Below are positions 12,390-24,300 of a stretch of 64,000 nucleotides of DNA, piece after piece. The notes under the pieces were generated by a model. The model did no database searches and was not told the origin of the DNA. It saw only the letters and a list, made by a program, of their open reading frames with translations. The position numbers and the translations under genes are program-made. Where the stretch lies: assembly GCA_963693305.1 (NCBI GenBank), contig OY855912.1, positions 5,422,501 through 5,486,500 on the forward strand, written 5' to 3'. Within the stretch, counting starts at the first letter, position 1, and every line of letters begins with the position of its first letter. The stretch comes from Meandrina meandrites. Taxonomy: Eukaryota > Cnidaria > Anthozoa > Scleractinia > Meandrinidae.

Positions 12390-15300
12390 ATGGAAAGGAA
12401 GAAATTGTTGTTCGGTGATAATTCATATAATGAATATGTCGCTGGTGTTGGACTAAGCTTGCAACGAGACTGCCGTGTTCGTGTCCGATATTATTGGGCT
12501 GGTTTGAAAGCTTTGCCCTACAGAATTTATAAGCCTTCTTCAATAATGAGGTAACAAACGTAAATGTATGCACTAAGCATAAGCCTAATTTTATATTGAG
12601 AGAATTTATATATTTCATTAATGAATGAATTTGAAGTTGTGTAGGTTTTCAGATCTTCACGTAAATATTTATCAAGCCTGTTCATGTTTGTACATTTTAC
12701 ACATTTATTTTGTTTAGTAAATATTTTGTTTAGACTAATTATTTTCAGTTTTAGTTAGTGGAGTTAACTGTGATGTTCATTATTGGATTTTGAAAACAAA
12801 TTATTTAGCTTCACAGATCAAAATCACGATTTCGGCTCGCTTGCATTTGTTTTGTTTCTCTTATCTCTGCTTATTAGTGAGTGTGTTGAATTTGCCGGTT
12901 TCGTTTCGAGTTACCTGTGCTAGGCTGAGTGGGTTCAGACTTAACCTACCGCATATTTACTTACCAGAAATGAAGAAAATTCATTCAGTTCTCTACATAA
13001 AATTCTCTTAGGCATTTTAATAGCAACGCGTACGATGAAACAGAATTAGTAAATCATGCAACCAAACCGCAACGAAAAGGAAGACAGTTCAAAACAGTCA
13101 AAACAACATTGTAAGCTTATTCTAAGTTAGCGTGCACCAGTTTCCAAATCACAAACTGCCACAATTCTTACACAAAAACTGCTTTAAAATGACTTACATA
13201 ACCGGCACCATCAATTTGCAGAGTTTGTTTTGCCGCCGTGATTTTCTCAGTTTGCCGTGCCGTGAGTTCATTTTGTTTACTGTGTTAGCAGCGAGTTCAC
13301 TTTGTTTTCTGTTTTTGCCTTGAGTTGATTTTCTTGCTCTGATGGTTTTGTAGTAATAAAAACAAGGTCAAGGTTCTTTTTACATTGAATAACTCATAGA
13401 GGTCCTAGAGGTGTATTACGAATTAGTGTACAGTAAACGTTGTAAAAAGTTTGACTAAGATTTGTTTTGCACCTACGTGCATACGTGAGGAACCCAATAA
13501 AGTGCACTCGTCAATTTCAATTTTAGAACCTGTCACTAAAGGCAGGAAAATTTATACGGGTTAACCACGAAATATATTGACGTCGCTTTCGTCAACAAAA
13601 TCATGAGAGGTTTTTTGTACCTATATGGGCCACCGTATAAGCTAAGAAATATAGTGTGGTTTCTTATTTGGTAACACTGTAATTTACTCGAGCAAAAAAA
13701 AGATAAATGCATGGGAGCTCCGCTTTTAGGCCTGCCTAAATGTATATATTACTATTTGAAACATGTCAATTTAATTCATATCTCCAAGTGAACATTGTCG
13801 AGAAAGGTAATGTCAAGCCTCATCAAAATGCTTATAACCCCCAAAACATTTTTTGGCTGGATTAAATCTTTGCATTGTACTGAGTAAATTGCCGCAAAAA
13901 TTTTTGGATTTGGTTTAAACTGCTATGTATGTTATTTTGTTTTCAACTGACATGAAACATCAATTTTCTCTTTGTGGGGTCAGTTAAGAGCTAGAGTTTC
14001 AATGAGTTGTTCTTAACTGTATTCAAAATGTTACCATGCTATGATGTTTTTTATTGGTTACTTTAATTTTGCCTTTAGGGAACTGGTCAAAACTACTATA
14101 CAAGCTCAGGACCCACCAGAATAAGTGGAGATGATGGCCTCCCCTTATTGCCCCCCACCCCCTTGAAGAGACCCACAGTATCTGTTTTGCCCCCCCCCTC
14201 CCCCTTGTAAAGACCCATGGTCTCGCCTGTAGCCCCCCTCCCCCCGATAGAGACCCATGGTCTCGTCTGTAACCCCCCTCCCCCTGATAGAGACCCATGG
14301 TCTCTTCTGTAGTCCCCCCACCCCTGATAGAGGCCCATGGTCTCTTCTGTAGCCCCTCCTGCCCCCGATAGAGACCCATGGTCTCTTCTGTAGCCCCCCC
14401 CCCTCCACCCCCGGTAGACAACCATGGTATCTGCTGTGACCCAACCACCCCCTGGCAGAGATCCATGGTCTCGTTTGTAGCCCCCCTCCCCCCCCCCTGA
14501 TAGAGACCCATGGTCTCGTCTGTAGCCCCCCCCCCTCCCTTGATTCTTCATATACAAATCAAATGATAAAGTTTGAAGCCTTGCCTGGTGTCCTTTATTT
14601 GTCTTTTTAGTGCCTTGGAAAACCATATGCGCTATTTTTGTTTTAACGGTCTGTCACCAACTAAGAGAGAGACTGTTGAAACGAAAATCGCGCGTATGGA
14701 TTTAATTTCCAAAGCACTAAAAAGACAAATAAGAGACATCAGGTATGGTTTCAAACCTTATAGTAGCCTTTCAATGGAAAGAAAGAAATATCTTCAACTC
14801 AATTTCAAATGCATGTAAACTCATATATTTACGTTCAAATTTAAATCCATACAATCTCCAGCAAAGCTGAGAGTCGGAGAACATGTTTATTTTGCCCATT
14901 TGTTTTAATTTCGTGTTAAATGAGCAGTATAAATAAATGCAAAACTGTGGTCTCACAGTACAACTAAATGGTTAAAAGGAAATACCTTGAAATTACCATG
15001 ATTATTGTTTTCTTATTGCATGATACATAATTTATGTTCAACATCTCAGTTTGTAGCACATCTTAGACTCATAAAATGTAACTGCAGTAATAACGTCTTT
15101 TAATAGTCTTCTTGAGGTACCTGCCCTGACAAATTTGGTGCATTTCAATATTTTTTTAACACCACGACTGCTCAATATGTTAATAAATAACTTTATTATT
15201 AACAGCTTATCTTTAACACTTTTAAGTTTTTCCAGAAGCCATTTAGCTTATTACATGAAATTTTCGGGCTTTTACTTCGGGTAGAAGAGCACAGAACACG

Positions 15301-18300
15301 TCATCAGAATGGAATTTATGATATCGCATAATTTAACACAAGTTACCACTTAATTATGTACTGGCGCATAATTATGTAGCACTCAATGTGCAGTGTAGAA
15401 GTGTGAAAGTGTGGTAGTGTGGAAGTTTGGAAGTCTAGACGTTTAGTAGTGTGGAAGTCTGGAAGTGTGGTAGTGTGGAAGGTTGGAAGTCTAGAAGTTT
15501 GGTAGTGTGGAAGTCTGGAAGTTTGGAAGTGTAGAACTCTGGAAGTTTGGTAGTGTGGAAGTCTGGAAGTCTGGAAGTGTAGAAGTGTGGAAGTCTGGAA
15601 GTGTGGAAGTGTAGAAGTCTGGAAGTCTGGAAGTGTGGAAGTGTGGAAGTGTAGAAGTGTAGAAGTGTGGAAGTGTGGAAGTGTGGAAGTGTGGAAGTGT
15701 AGAAGTCTGGAAGTCTGGAAGTCTGGAAGTCTGGAAGTGTAGAAGTCTAGAAGTCTGGAAGTCTGGAAGTTTGGAAGTCTGGAAGGGTGAATTCTGGGAG
15801 TGTGGAAGTGTGGAAGTATGTGTGAAAAGAAGAAAAGAATAAAGGTAAAACTCACTGGCACATAAAGAGATAAAAAAAATATTTTTTATCAATAAATATC
15901 TTTAGAAATCTTGGTTTTCTGATTTCAATACTTGAGAACTGTAACAACAACAGATATGGAAATATATAATATTCTGCTATTCACAATTATTTTTTTTTTT
16001 GCATAATGCTTAAAGGTTCTTGTATATCATTGATTGTATTGGCATTATCGGACATTCTCGTCCATAATTTTAGCGTGAGTTCGTAATTGTACATTTCCTT
16101 AAACATTTTCTGAGATGGCTTTGGAGTCCAATTCTTGATCGGCAGATGCGGTGCTTAAAGGGTCTTGTATATCATTGATGTTTACCTGTGTTATATTCAG
16201 ATAGTGTTAAATGTTTTCACAAATGTTTGATAAGGAGTTAAATAGTAATTGATAAGTTTTGTTTCCCTTTAGAGAGTTTATTTATAACATAATTATTACA
16301 AGAGTAATTACCAGTATGGCACAAAAAAGTGTAATTTCTTTCCTTAAACATTTTCTGAAATGGCTTTGGAGTCCAATTCTTGATCGGCAGATGCGGTGAC
16401 AAGAAACACAGACATAGGTGGAATTAGTGGGTGGCCAAGGGCCCTGGCCTTCTGACGTTCTCTCCTGGTATCCACTGTGATGTGCAGAAGTTTTTCTTCC
16501 TCTTGTAGGGCTTTGGCACAATTTGTTTTCCACGCACTCTTGTCAGTGGCAAGAGTCTCCCACGAATCGGTTGGAAGACCAATGGCCTGCCTGTCCCTCT
16601 TAACCACATCCTTGAAACGGAGCTTGGGTCGTCCAACCGGTCTTTTTCCTTGTGCTAGTTCTCCGCACAAGAGTTGCTTGGGAATGCGGCCCTCATCCAT
16701 TCGATGAACATGGCCAATCCACTGCAGACGTCTTTGGCGAAGAAGGGTATATACAGAAGGGATGCCTGCTCTCACCAAGACAACACTGTTCGTAATGTGG
16801 TCCTGCCAGGAGATGGAGAGGATGCGCCGCAAGCAACGCAGGTGGAACACATTCAGGTGATTATCCAGGACTCGCTGCCATAGAGGAGCGTGCTGATGAT
16901 GCAGGCTCTGTATACAGCTATTTTGGTGGGAGTAGCGAGCTTATGGTTTTCCCAGACACGTTGTGAAAGCTTTGACATGTTGGTTGCAGCGTGCCCAATC
17001 CTCTTTCCTATTTCTGTTTCAAGGGAGGTGGTGCTAGTGAGAGTAGAACAAAGGTAGATGAAGCCGTTGACCGTTTCAACTGCATAGTCCTTGATGAAAA
17101 GAGAGGAGGAAGCGTCGGTACCCTGAGTCATGATTTTGGTTTTTTTGAGGCTGATGGTTAGGCCGAAGTCATCACAGGCATTCGAAAAGCCATTGAGGAG
17201 GTTCTGGAGATCATCGTCACTCTGAGCTACCAGAGCTGCATCGTCGGCAAATAAAAAGTCTCTGAGGAGAACTTGGCTGACTTTGGTTTTCGATCTGAGT
17301 CGGGCAAGATTGAAAAGTTTGCCATCCGTGCGGGAACGTAGAAAAATGCCAGCATTTGTTGATCTAAAGGCATGTTTCAGGAGCACTGAGAAAAAGACTC
17401 CAAAGAGGGTGGGAGCCAGCACACTGCCTTGTTTGACTCCGCTGCGAATGTTGAATGCCTCAGACATGTTGCCATCGATACGAACAGTTCCGTGCATGTT
17501 GTTGTGGAAAGACTCAGAAAGCTCAGAAGCTTTGGTGGGCAGCCGATGAGAGGCAGGATCTTAAAGAGGCCATCTCTGCTAACCAGATCAAAAGCCTTAG
17601 TGAAATCAATGAAGGCAATGAAGAGAGGCTGTCGTTGTTCCCTGCACTTTTCTTGTAGCTGTCGCACAAAGAAAATCATATCGTCTGTTGAGCGTTGCCA
17701 TCGAAAACCATACTGAGATTCAGGGTACACTCTTTCTGCAAGCTGCTGAAGGCGACGAAGTGCCACACGGGCAAAGAGCTTGCCAGCAAGAGATGCCGCG
17801 ATAATTGTTACAGTCACTGCGGTCACCATTGTTCTTGTACAGCGTTGTGATAATAGAATCTCGCATCTCTTGGGGGACTGCTCCCTCCTCCCAGCATTTG
17901 CACAACAACTGATGGAGTACATTGTGAAGCTGGGCACCGCCACATTTAAAGACCTCTGCGGGTATACCATCTGATCCTGGTGCCTTGCCCGATGAAATTT
18001 CTTTGATGGCATCTAGAAGCTCCTCTAGAATAGGGGCATTATCTAGTCCAGGCATGTTTGGCGGTCTCTCGATCTGGTCGAGTGCAGTTGCGGAGACTAG
18101 GTTTTCATGGTCGTAGAGCTGAATAGTGTTCAACCCATCATTGATTGTAAGAGCTGAGAAATGTAACAACAACAGAAATGGCAAAAAGAAATTACACTTT
18201 TTTTGTGCCATACTGGTAATTACTCTTGTAATAATTATGTTATAAATAAACTCTCTAAAGGGAAACAAAACTTATCAATTACTATTTAACTCCTTATCAA

Positions 18301-21300
18301 ACATTTGTGAAAACATTTAACACTATCTGAATATAACACAGGTAAACATCAATGATATACAAGAACCTTTAAGCACCGCATCTGCCGATCAAGAATTGGA
18401 CTCCAAAGCCATCTCAGAAAATGTTTAAGGAAATGTACAATTACGAACTCACGCTAAAATTATGGACGAGAATGTCCGATAATGCCAATACAATCAATGA
18501 TATACAAGAACCTTTAAGCATTATGCAAAAAAAAAAAATTAATTGTGAATAGCAGAATATTATATATTTCCATCTCTGTTGTTGTTACAGTTCTCAAGTA
18601 TTGAAATCAGAAAACCAAGATTTCTAAAGATATTTATTGATAAAAAATATTTTTTTATTTCTTTATGTGCCAGTGAGTTTTACCTTCATTCTTTTCTTCT
18701 TTTCACACCTACATACTTCCACACTTCCACACTTCCAGAATTCAGGCTTCCAGACTTCCAGGCTTCCAGACTTCCAGGCTTCCAGACTTCCAAACTTCCA
18801 TACTTCCAGACTTCCAGACTTCCAGACTTCCAGACTTCCAGACTTCCACACTTCCACACTTCCAGACTTCCAGACTTCCAGACTTCCAGACTTCCAGACT
18901 TCTACACTTCCAGACTTCCACACTTCCACACTTCCACACTTCCACACTTCCACACTTCCACACTTCCACACTTCCAGACTTCCACACTTCCACACTTCCA
19001 CACTTCCACACTTCTACACTTCCAGACTTCCAGACTTCTACACTTCTACACTTCCAGACTTCCAGACTTCCACACTACCAAACTTCCAGAGTTCTACACT
19101 TCCAAACTTCCAGACTTCCACACTACCAAACTTCTAGACTTCCAAACGTCCACACTACCACACTTTCACACTTCTACACTTCTACACTGCACATTGAGTG
19201 CTACATAATTATGCACTAGTACATAATTAAGTGGTAACTTGTGTTAAATTATGCGGTATCATAAATTCCATTCTGATGACGTGTTCTGTGCTCTTCTACC
19301 CGAAGTAAAAGCCAATTTTCGCGACACATTAATTTCGCGAATTTCGCGATTAAAAAAAGTCGCGAAATGTAAGTGACGTGATATCAGAACTTTTTTATAT
19401 TTCGTAATTACCTTTAATATCTGTAGACTGCAAAACAGCCGTAGTATTTTTTTCGAACGCGCTCGAGCGGTCTTCGAATCGAAAGGTCTGGAACCAATGT
19501 CCCTCGGTTATGTCGTCAAAGAAAAAAGGCAACGTTCGTGTCCCTTTAAGTGCATAGAAAGCACCAAAACGAAAAAGAATAAAAGAATTGGACAAAGATT
19601 TGGACGAAGTGTTAGCCGCCAGCGACGAAGGGTCTTATTTTGATCAGGAGATGCTGCTGGCACTTAGCCTGTTCCAAGTGTTCGGTTAGTCCCCGGCGGG
19701 GAGCAGCGCAAAAACGGTGCGTCGCCACGCTAATCCCGAATTTCACGGTGCTCCCCAGCTCACCTAACGCCTGGCACTACAAGATAGATCAATACTTTAT
19801 TACACGCGTACATGTTTTGTCTAATATTGAGTATTCTTGGTTTTCACGTTACGTCATAAAATTTTGAAATCAAAATTCAATAGGCCTGCTTAACTTTCGA
19901 TGCCACTAGGTGTAAGATGAACTAAAAATATATATTTTTGCAAATTTCCAGCTTGGTTGTGCCCTTCGTTTTTAAAACAGAGCATTTTGAATATTTGATT
20001 TCTCCGCCCGGTGTGATATCAAGCTGAGTGCCGTGACAAAGTTGTTTTGATTCAAAAAAGGCCTTTCCTTTCCATTTTTGCAGATTGAACTAACTGCTGT
20101 TTATTTAAAAGTATAACAGATCATGAGCCAAAAGTAGTCGCTATTAATAGCAAAATTAAGTTCCAGATGGTTTCTCTGACATCACGGCGGCCATATTTGT
20201 GCCCCTCGGAGGGACACAAATATGGCGTCTCCATACTGAGCATTATAAATTTGTGTGGAAAGTTTCGGCAAATAACTCGCAAACGGTGCACCGCACAGAC
20301 CTGAGACTTGGACAAATTGTTTATCTATTTATCTTCAATAATATCTGAAATTCATAGCTTCTGTCGTTGAATGGTTTGGATTTTATTTTTTTATTGCGTG
20401 ACAGTGAAAACCACCAAATGTAAAAGTATCGCCTAAAGATTGACAAACGCACTGTTGTTTTGACAAAAAAATATACCCAGATGCTCTCAGTCTAAAAGCA
20501 TGGTTTCGTTGATCGTTTCTCCACTTTCAGGAATGAAAATAACCTCATTGATGGCGGTCATTGATTTTATCAGGATTAGTTCTTCGTTTGAAGCTTCCTT
20601 TATGTTGCTCGCGACCGCAATTGCCATGGAACTGTTTATACTTGTGACAGATGGAGAGCGCTTTGATACTAATTCTCTTTTAAGTAAAATGAGCCTTCAA
20701 TTCATCGATCAACGCGTAATCATTTTCACACGTCTTGTGTAATTAAACCGGAAAAACGCCCCATCCCAAATTCGAAGAGTGTGGCGCACATTTAGTTCGT
20801 TTGTTAAAAGGTTTTAAACCTTTTTCGCTGAAATTTGGCAAGAACGTTGCCTGATAATTGGACAACAAAACTGTGTCAGGGATTTTTCTTTTGTTCCTCT
20901 TTCAAAAGTTACTTGCTTTCGAGCTTTCGGATCTCGAGTTCGTGTCGAGTTCGAGCCGAGTCGCATCATCTACGTAAATTGCAGTAGGCTATGGTTCCAG
21001 TAGCCTGTGTACAGCCGTCCCGCTCCCCTCAAAAAAATCGGTTCCCTCCCCTATCGATACCGTCCCATTCGTAGTTTGAGGCAAGATGTTTTCGGCTGTT
21101 CCATTTGTTCAAGATGCGTCGTGGTCCCTTGAGAAATCTTGCGAATTGCAAAAAATATCGTTGTCTGAAAACCGTGTGGACACTATTTATCCTAGCTATA
21201 TTCTTTACAAATATATACTGAAGGTTGAACCTATAGTATTTATCATGATTTATATGTGCTTGGATTTTTAAACAAATGGATGAGGGATTACAATGACGGC

Positions 21301-24300
21301 TTCCAGTTTGAGCAGGCCAGTGCAAGAAAATAATTCAGAGCTCAAATTGAGGCCAAGTGTAATTTTTATGCTATGAGCTAATTTTCGAAATGAAATGATC
21401 GCTAGATTACGAAAATACATGTATACCTTCAGTATGTTCCCCAACCTATTGAAATAAAATTAGCTCAACCATATAACGACTTAGTCTCCGTCGCAAGCTG
21501 CGAAAGAGACTACCAACGACTTTACCCGTGTCACAATACACGCAAAGCTCACGCGCGCGAATGTCCGGTACGGATTTCAGCCTTTGGCTGACGACAGGTA
21601 CTCAAAATTGTCTGTATGTCCAAATGTCGTCAGTGTAAAATTCCTGCGAACATGCTCCCAAGTTGTTTAGGGTAAAAAATAAACTGAATCAGCAGAATCA
21701 GCGAGTGCAGCGAGCCGAGTACAGACCGCATAAAGAACCGGTTAATTTGACACCTCGTGTATACAGTTCCGTATGGGGTTACGCTGTCAAGTCCAGTTTC
21801 CTGAAAGTTTCTTTCGATTTGATGCCTCTGGATGAGTTTGTACAATATGCGAGCCAGGTAAGTCATGCGAGCCAGAAATCTCTTATCCCAATAAAAAGGC
21901 TCACCACAAGCTACTAAACTAATTGTAGGCTAACCAGGCTTGCTGATGTGTTACTTGGGCTAACCGGAATGGCTCACATGACTCCCTGGCTCGGACTTTG
22001 TCAAGACCCTTGAAGAAAATGCCTACACTGGGAAGAAGAGATTGTCTTTCTTGTTTCTTGTAAAGAGAAATGGAACAGGAGATAACTACCAGAGCAATTC
22101 TTCGCTCTGCTTGGAAAAGTCTCCAAGAAAAGGCAAATCATCTCATCCCTACGATCGAAAGCCGAGCGGGCAAGCTCTGTGCCTCTGTCAGAACAATACA
22201 GCTTTAACTTCTCCATCGAACACAAGGCGGAGGATTTCAGCTTTAGCTGATAAATTCCTCTTTGGAGGCGATATTTACGTTCGATCGTGTGCCAGTAAAA
22301 GCACCACGAAAGGCGAATTGTACACTTTCTTTCGCTTCTCGTTTCCGGTTTGGCAGCAGACCAAGGCCGAACGACTTTTATCAGTTGCAGCGCGCCAAAT
22401 TTACAGGAAGAATTTTCCTCCTTTGGTTTTATCCAATCAGAAACAGGACAGCACGTCAATCAAACCAGATCCTTGCCAGATCAATCTAAAAGGTGAATCT
22501 CTCTGTTTACTGTTTTCATTTAATATATTCGTTCAATCAGGCAAACTAGAAATCAACGGAAAGTAATCGAGGGCTACTGTAGTGGTAAGGAAGCCTTTCT
22601 CCCGGCGCTAACGGCGCTTACAATAGTCGACAGTAGTGCGGGGTCGGGAAACTTGACCTTTGAAACCGATCCTAGCCTGTGAAGTCGCTCCATACGTTTT
22701 CGACTGTGTTCGCAGGCTAAAAGACAAGAGGTGTTGTCCGCTTTCTTGATTGCTGTGCCACTGGTCACCCTTATGCCATGGCTATGGGACCAAACTGCTT
22801 CAGTTCCAACAAACTTTGTTGAGTATTTTTGGTGGAGAACTCAGGGAAAATCTCAGGGCTCCGGAAACAAAACACGGGGTTGTTGTTGTTGCTGCTGCGC
22901 GTATGTCGCAGATATTTGGCATTTGGAAATTGGAGAGTCAATAAGCTTCTATTAAAGGACAATTAAATGAAGCGTGATACTTGAAGAAACAGATTCGTGT
23001 GCATTGAATAAACCTGTTCTCTTTGTAGTCACTTTTATCGCACCTTCGATTTGCTCGTGTCGTTTGTCAAGCGGAGTCGAGCGCCTTTACACTGTCACAG
23101 CGAGTACAGGCTTGAAACCTTTCTTCGATGGCGTTTTTTACGCTCTGAACAGTTTTAAAGTAAGCAGAGTAACTGCAGAATAGGCCGCCACATCGAGTCT
23201 GTCACTGAAAAGGGATGGCTACGCGGCAGGCCTGGCTACGCGGTATGCGGTACGCAGAAAGAATTAAATTCAAGATGGCGAAGAATCTTATTTAAGTAGC
23301 TGGCTACGCGGTACGCGATACGCAGAAAGAATTAAATTCAAGATGGCGAGCTGGCTACGTGGTACGTGGTTCACCGCGGTAAAACGTAAAGTAAGAAAAC
23401 TACTTCAAAGATAAGGTTTTCATTTTCACTGTTCAAAGTTTGATACTTAGCAAGTATTCTCCTGGTTTACTAAATTGTTTGGAACTTTACTAAAAAAGTT
23501 CTAAGTGTTTGAAAACGGCGAAATGCCGACAGTCGGCGCCATTGTCAAAGCAATTTTGTTCGCGTGCGGAGCATTTTAAAAGTAAAGAAACCCGTTTGAG
23601 GGAAGTGAAAAATATATTTACCTTCAGCAGGTATTTTACATATCCTTACCGATCCTTCCACGTTAACGTGAATGATTTCTCTCGAAATAAGAAAACAAAA
23701 ACAGCCTCAGACGTTTGACCGCGGTGAAGGTACGTGGTAAGCAGAAAGAATTAAATTCAAGATGGCGAGGTATCTTCGTTGATGAATGTTTTTAAAAGCG
23801 TGTGCTTTTCGTCTTAATCTACCGATTAGTTTTATACTTATTACTTTTTGTGTCACGTCTTTAGAACAAGAAATTTTATAGAGCTTTTTCTCACCGCGTA
23901 ACCAGCACATTAAATTGCGATGTCATTTTGAAATTACTTCTCATTTAAATAAATTAACTTTTAATTAGTTTCTGCGTACCATGTAGCCAGCTGCGTGGAA
24001 TTTATTGGCCGTGTTTTCACGACACCGATTGTCTCGCTTAACATTCCTGAATGTGCTTTGTTTATAGACATCGTTAAGCGACTTAATAATGATAGGTGTT
24101 TTCATGAGTGAGATTTAAGTAACTTGAGGAGGGCAGCAGCGCAACTAAATCAATTTGAATAATGGCGGGAGATGCCGACGAAGCTCGCATGTGCGTCTTC
24201 GCTTCTTCTTTTCATTAGTGTGTTTATGCGCTTTATTTGGCGAGAACATTTCCGTATCTCGAGGAATATGTTCCAGTTTGTTTGCAAGTTTGTTAGACCA

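Larger units (their letters stand above)
15259..19321. mobile_element. Foldback-type transposon with 8-bp target duplication
   Basis: The element is 15267-19313 (4,047 bp), flanked by AATTTTCG at 15259-15266 and again at 19314-19321. Its ends start GGCTTTTACTTCGGGTAG in both orientations. Long inverted arms (15267-16341 and 18185-19313) each contain a minisatellite of CTTCCAGA/CTTCCACA units. Tandem subrepeats inside long terminal inverted repeats are the hallmark of foldback elements (Drosophila FB, sea urchin TU). The centre holds a LINE reverse transcriptase fragment and no transposase, so movement would have needed an outside enzyme. An 8-bp duplication fits hAT- or P-like enzymes, but the superfamily is undetermined. 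The insertion target itself is in a repeat with TTTCGCGA motifs. Confidence 0.88.

Noticed and set aside
14023..14626. Long Gly-rich open frames on the minus strand (99-176 codons)
   Set aside because: They are produced by the minisatellite in three overlapping frames; no gene-like composition or start context.
15343..15892. 172-codon and 133-codon Thr/Ser/Pro repeat frames
   Set aside because: Translation of the 10-bp arm repeat of the foldback element. The same frames appear mirrored at 18579-19208.
22042..22566. 174-codon open frame
   Set aside because: No recognisable motif, odd composition, no convincing splice sites; region looks like spacer with repeat ends.
22660..22730. TAGCC-type MITE between 22675 and 22723
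   Set aside because: Ends are inverted, but the 9-bp flanks do not match, so insertion cannot be shown.
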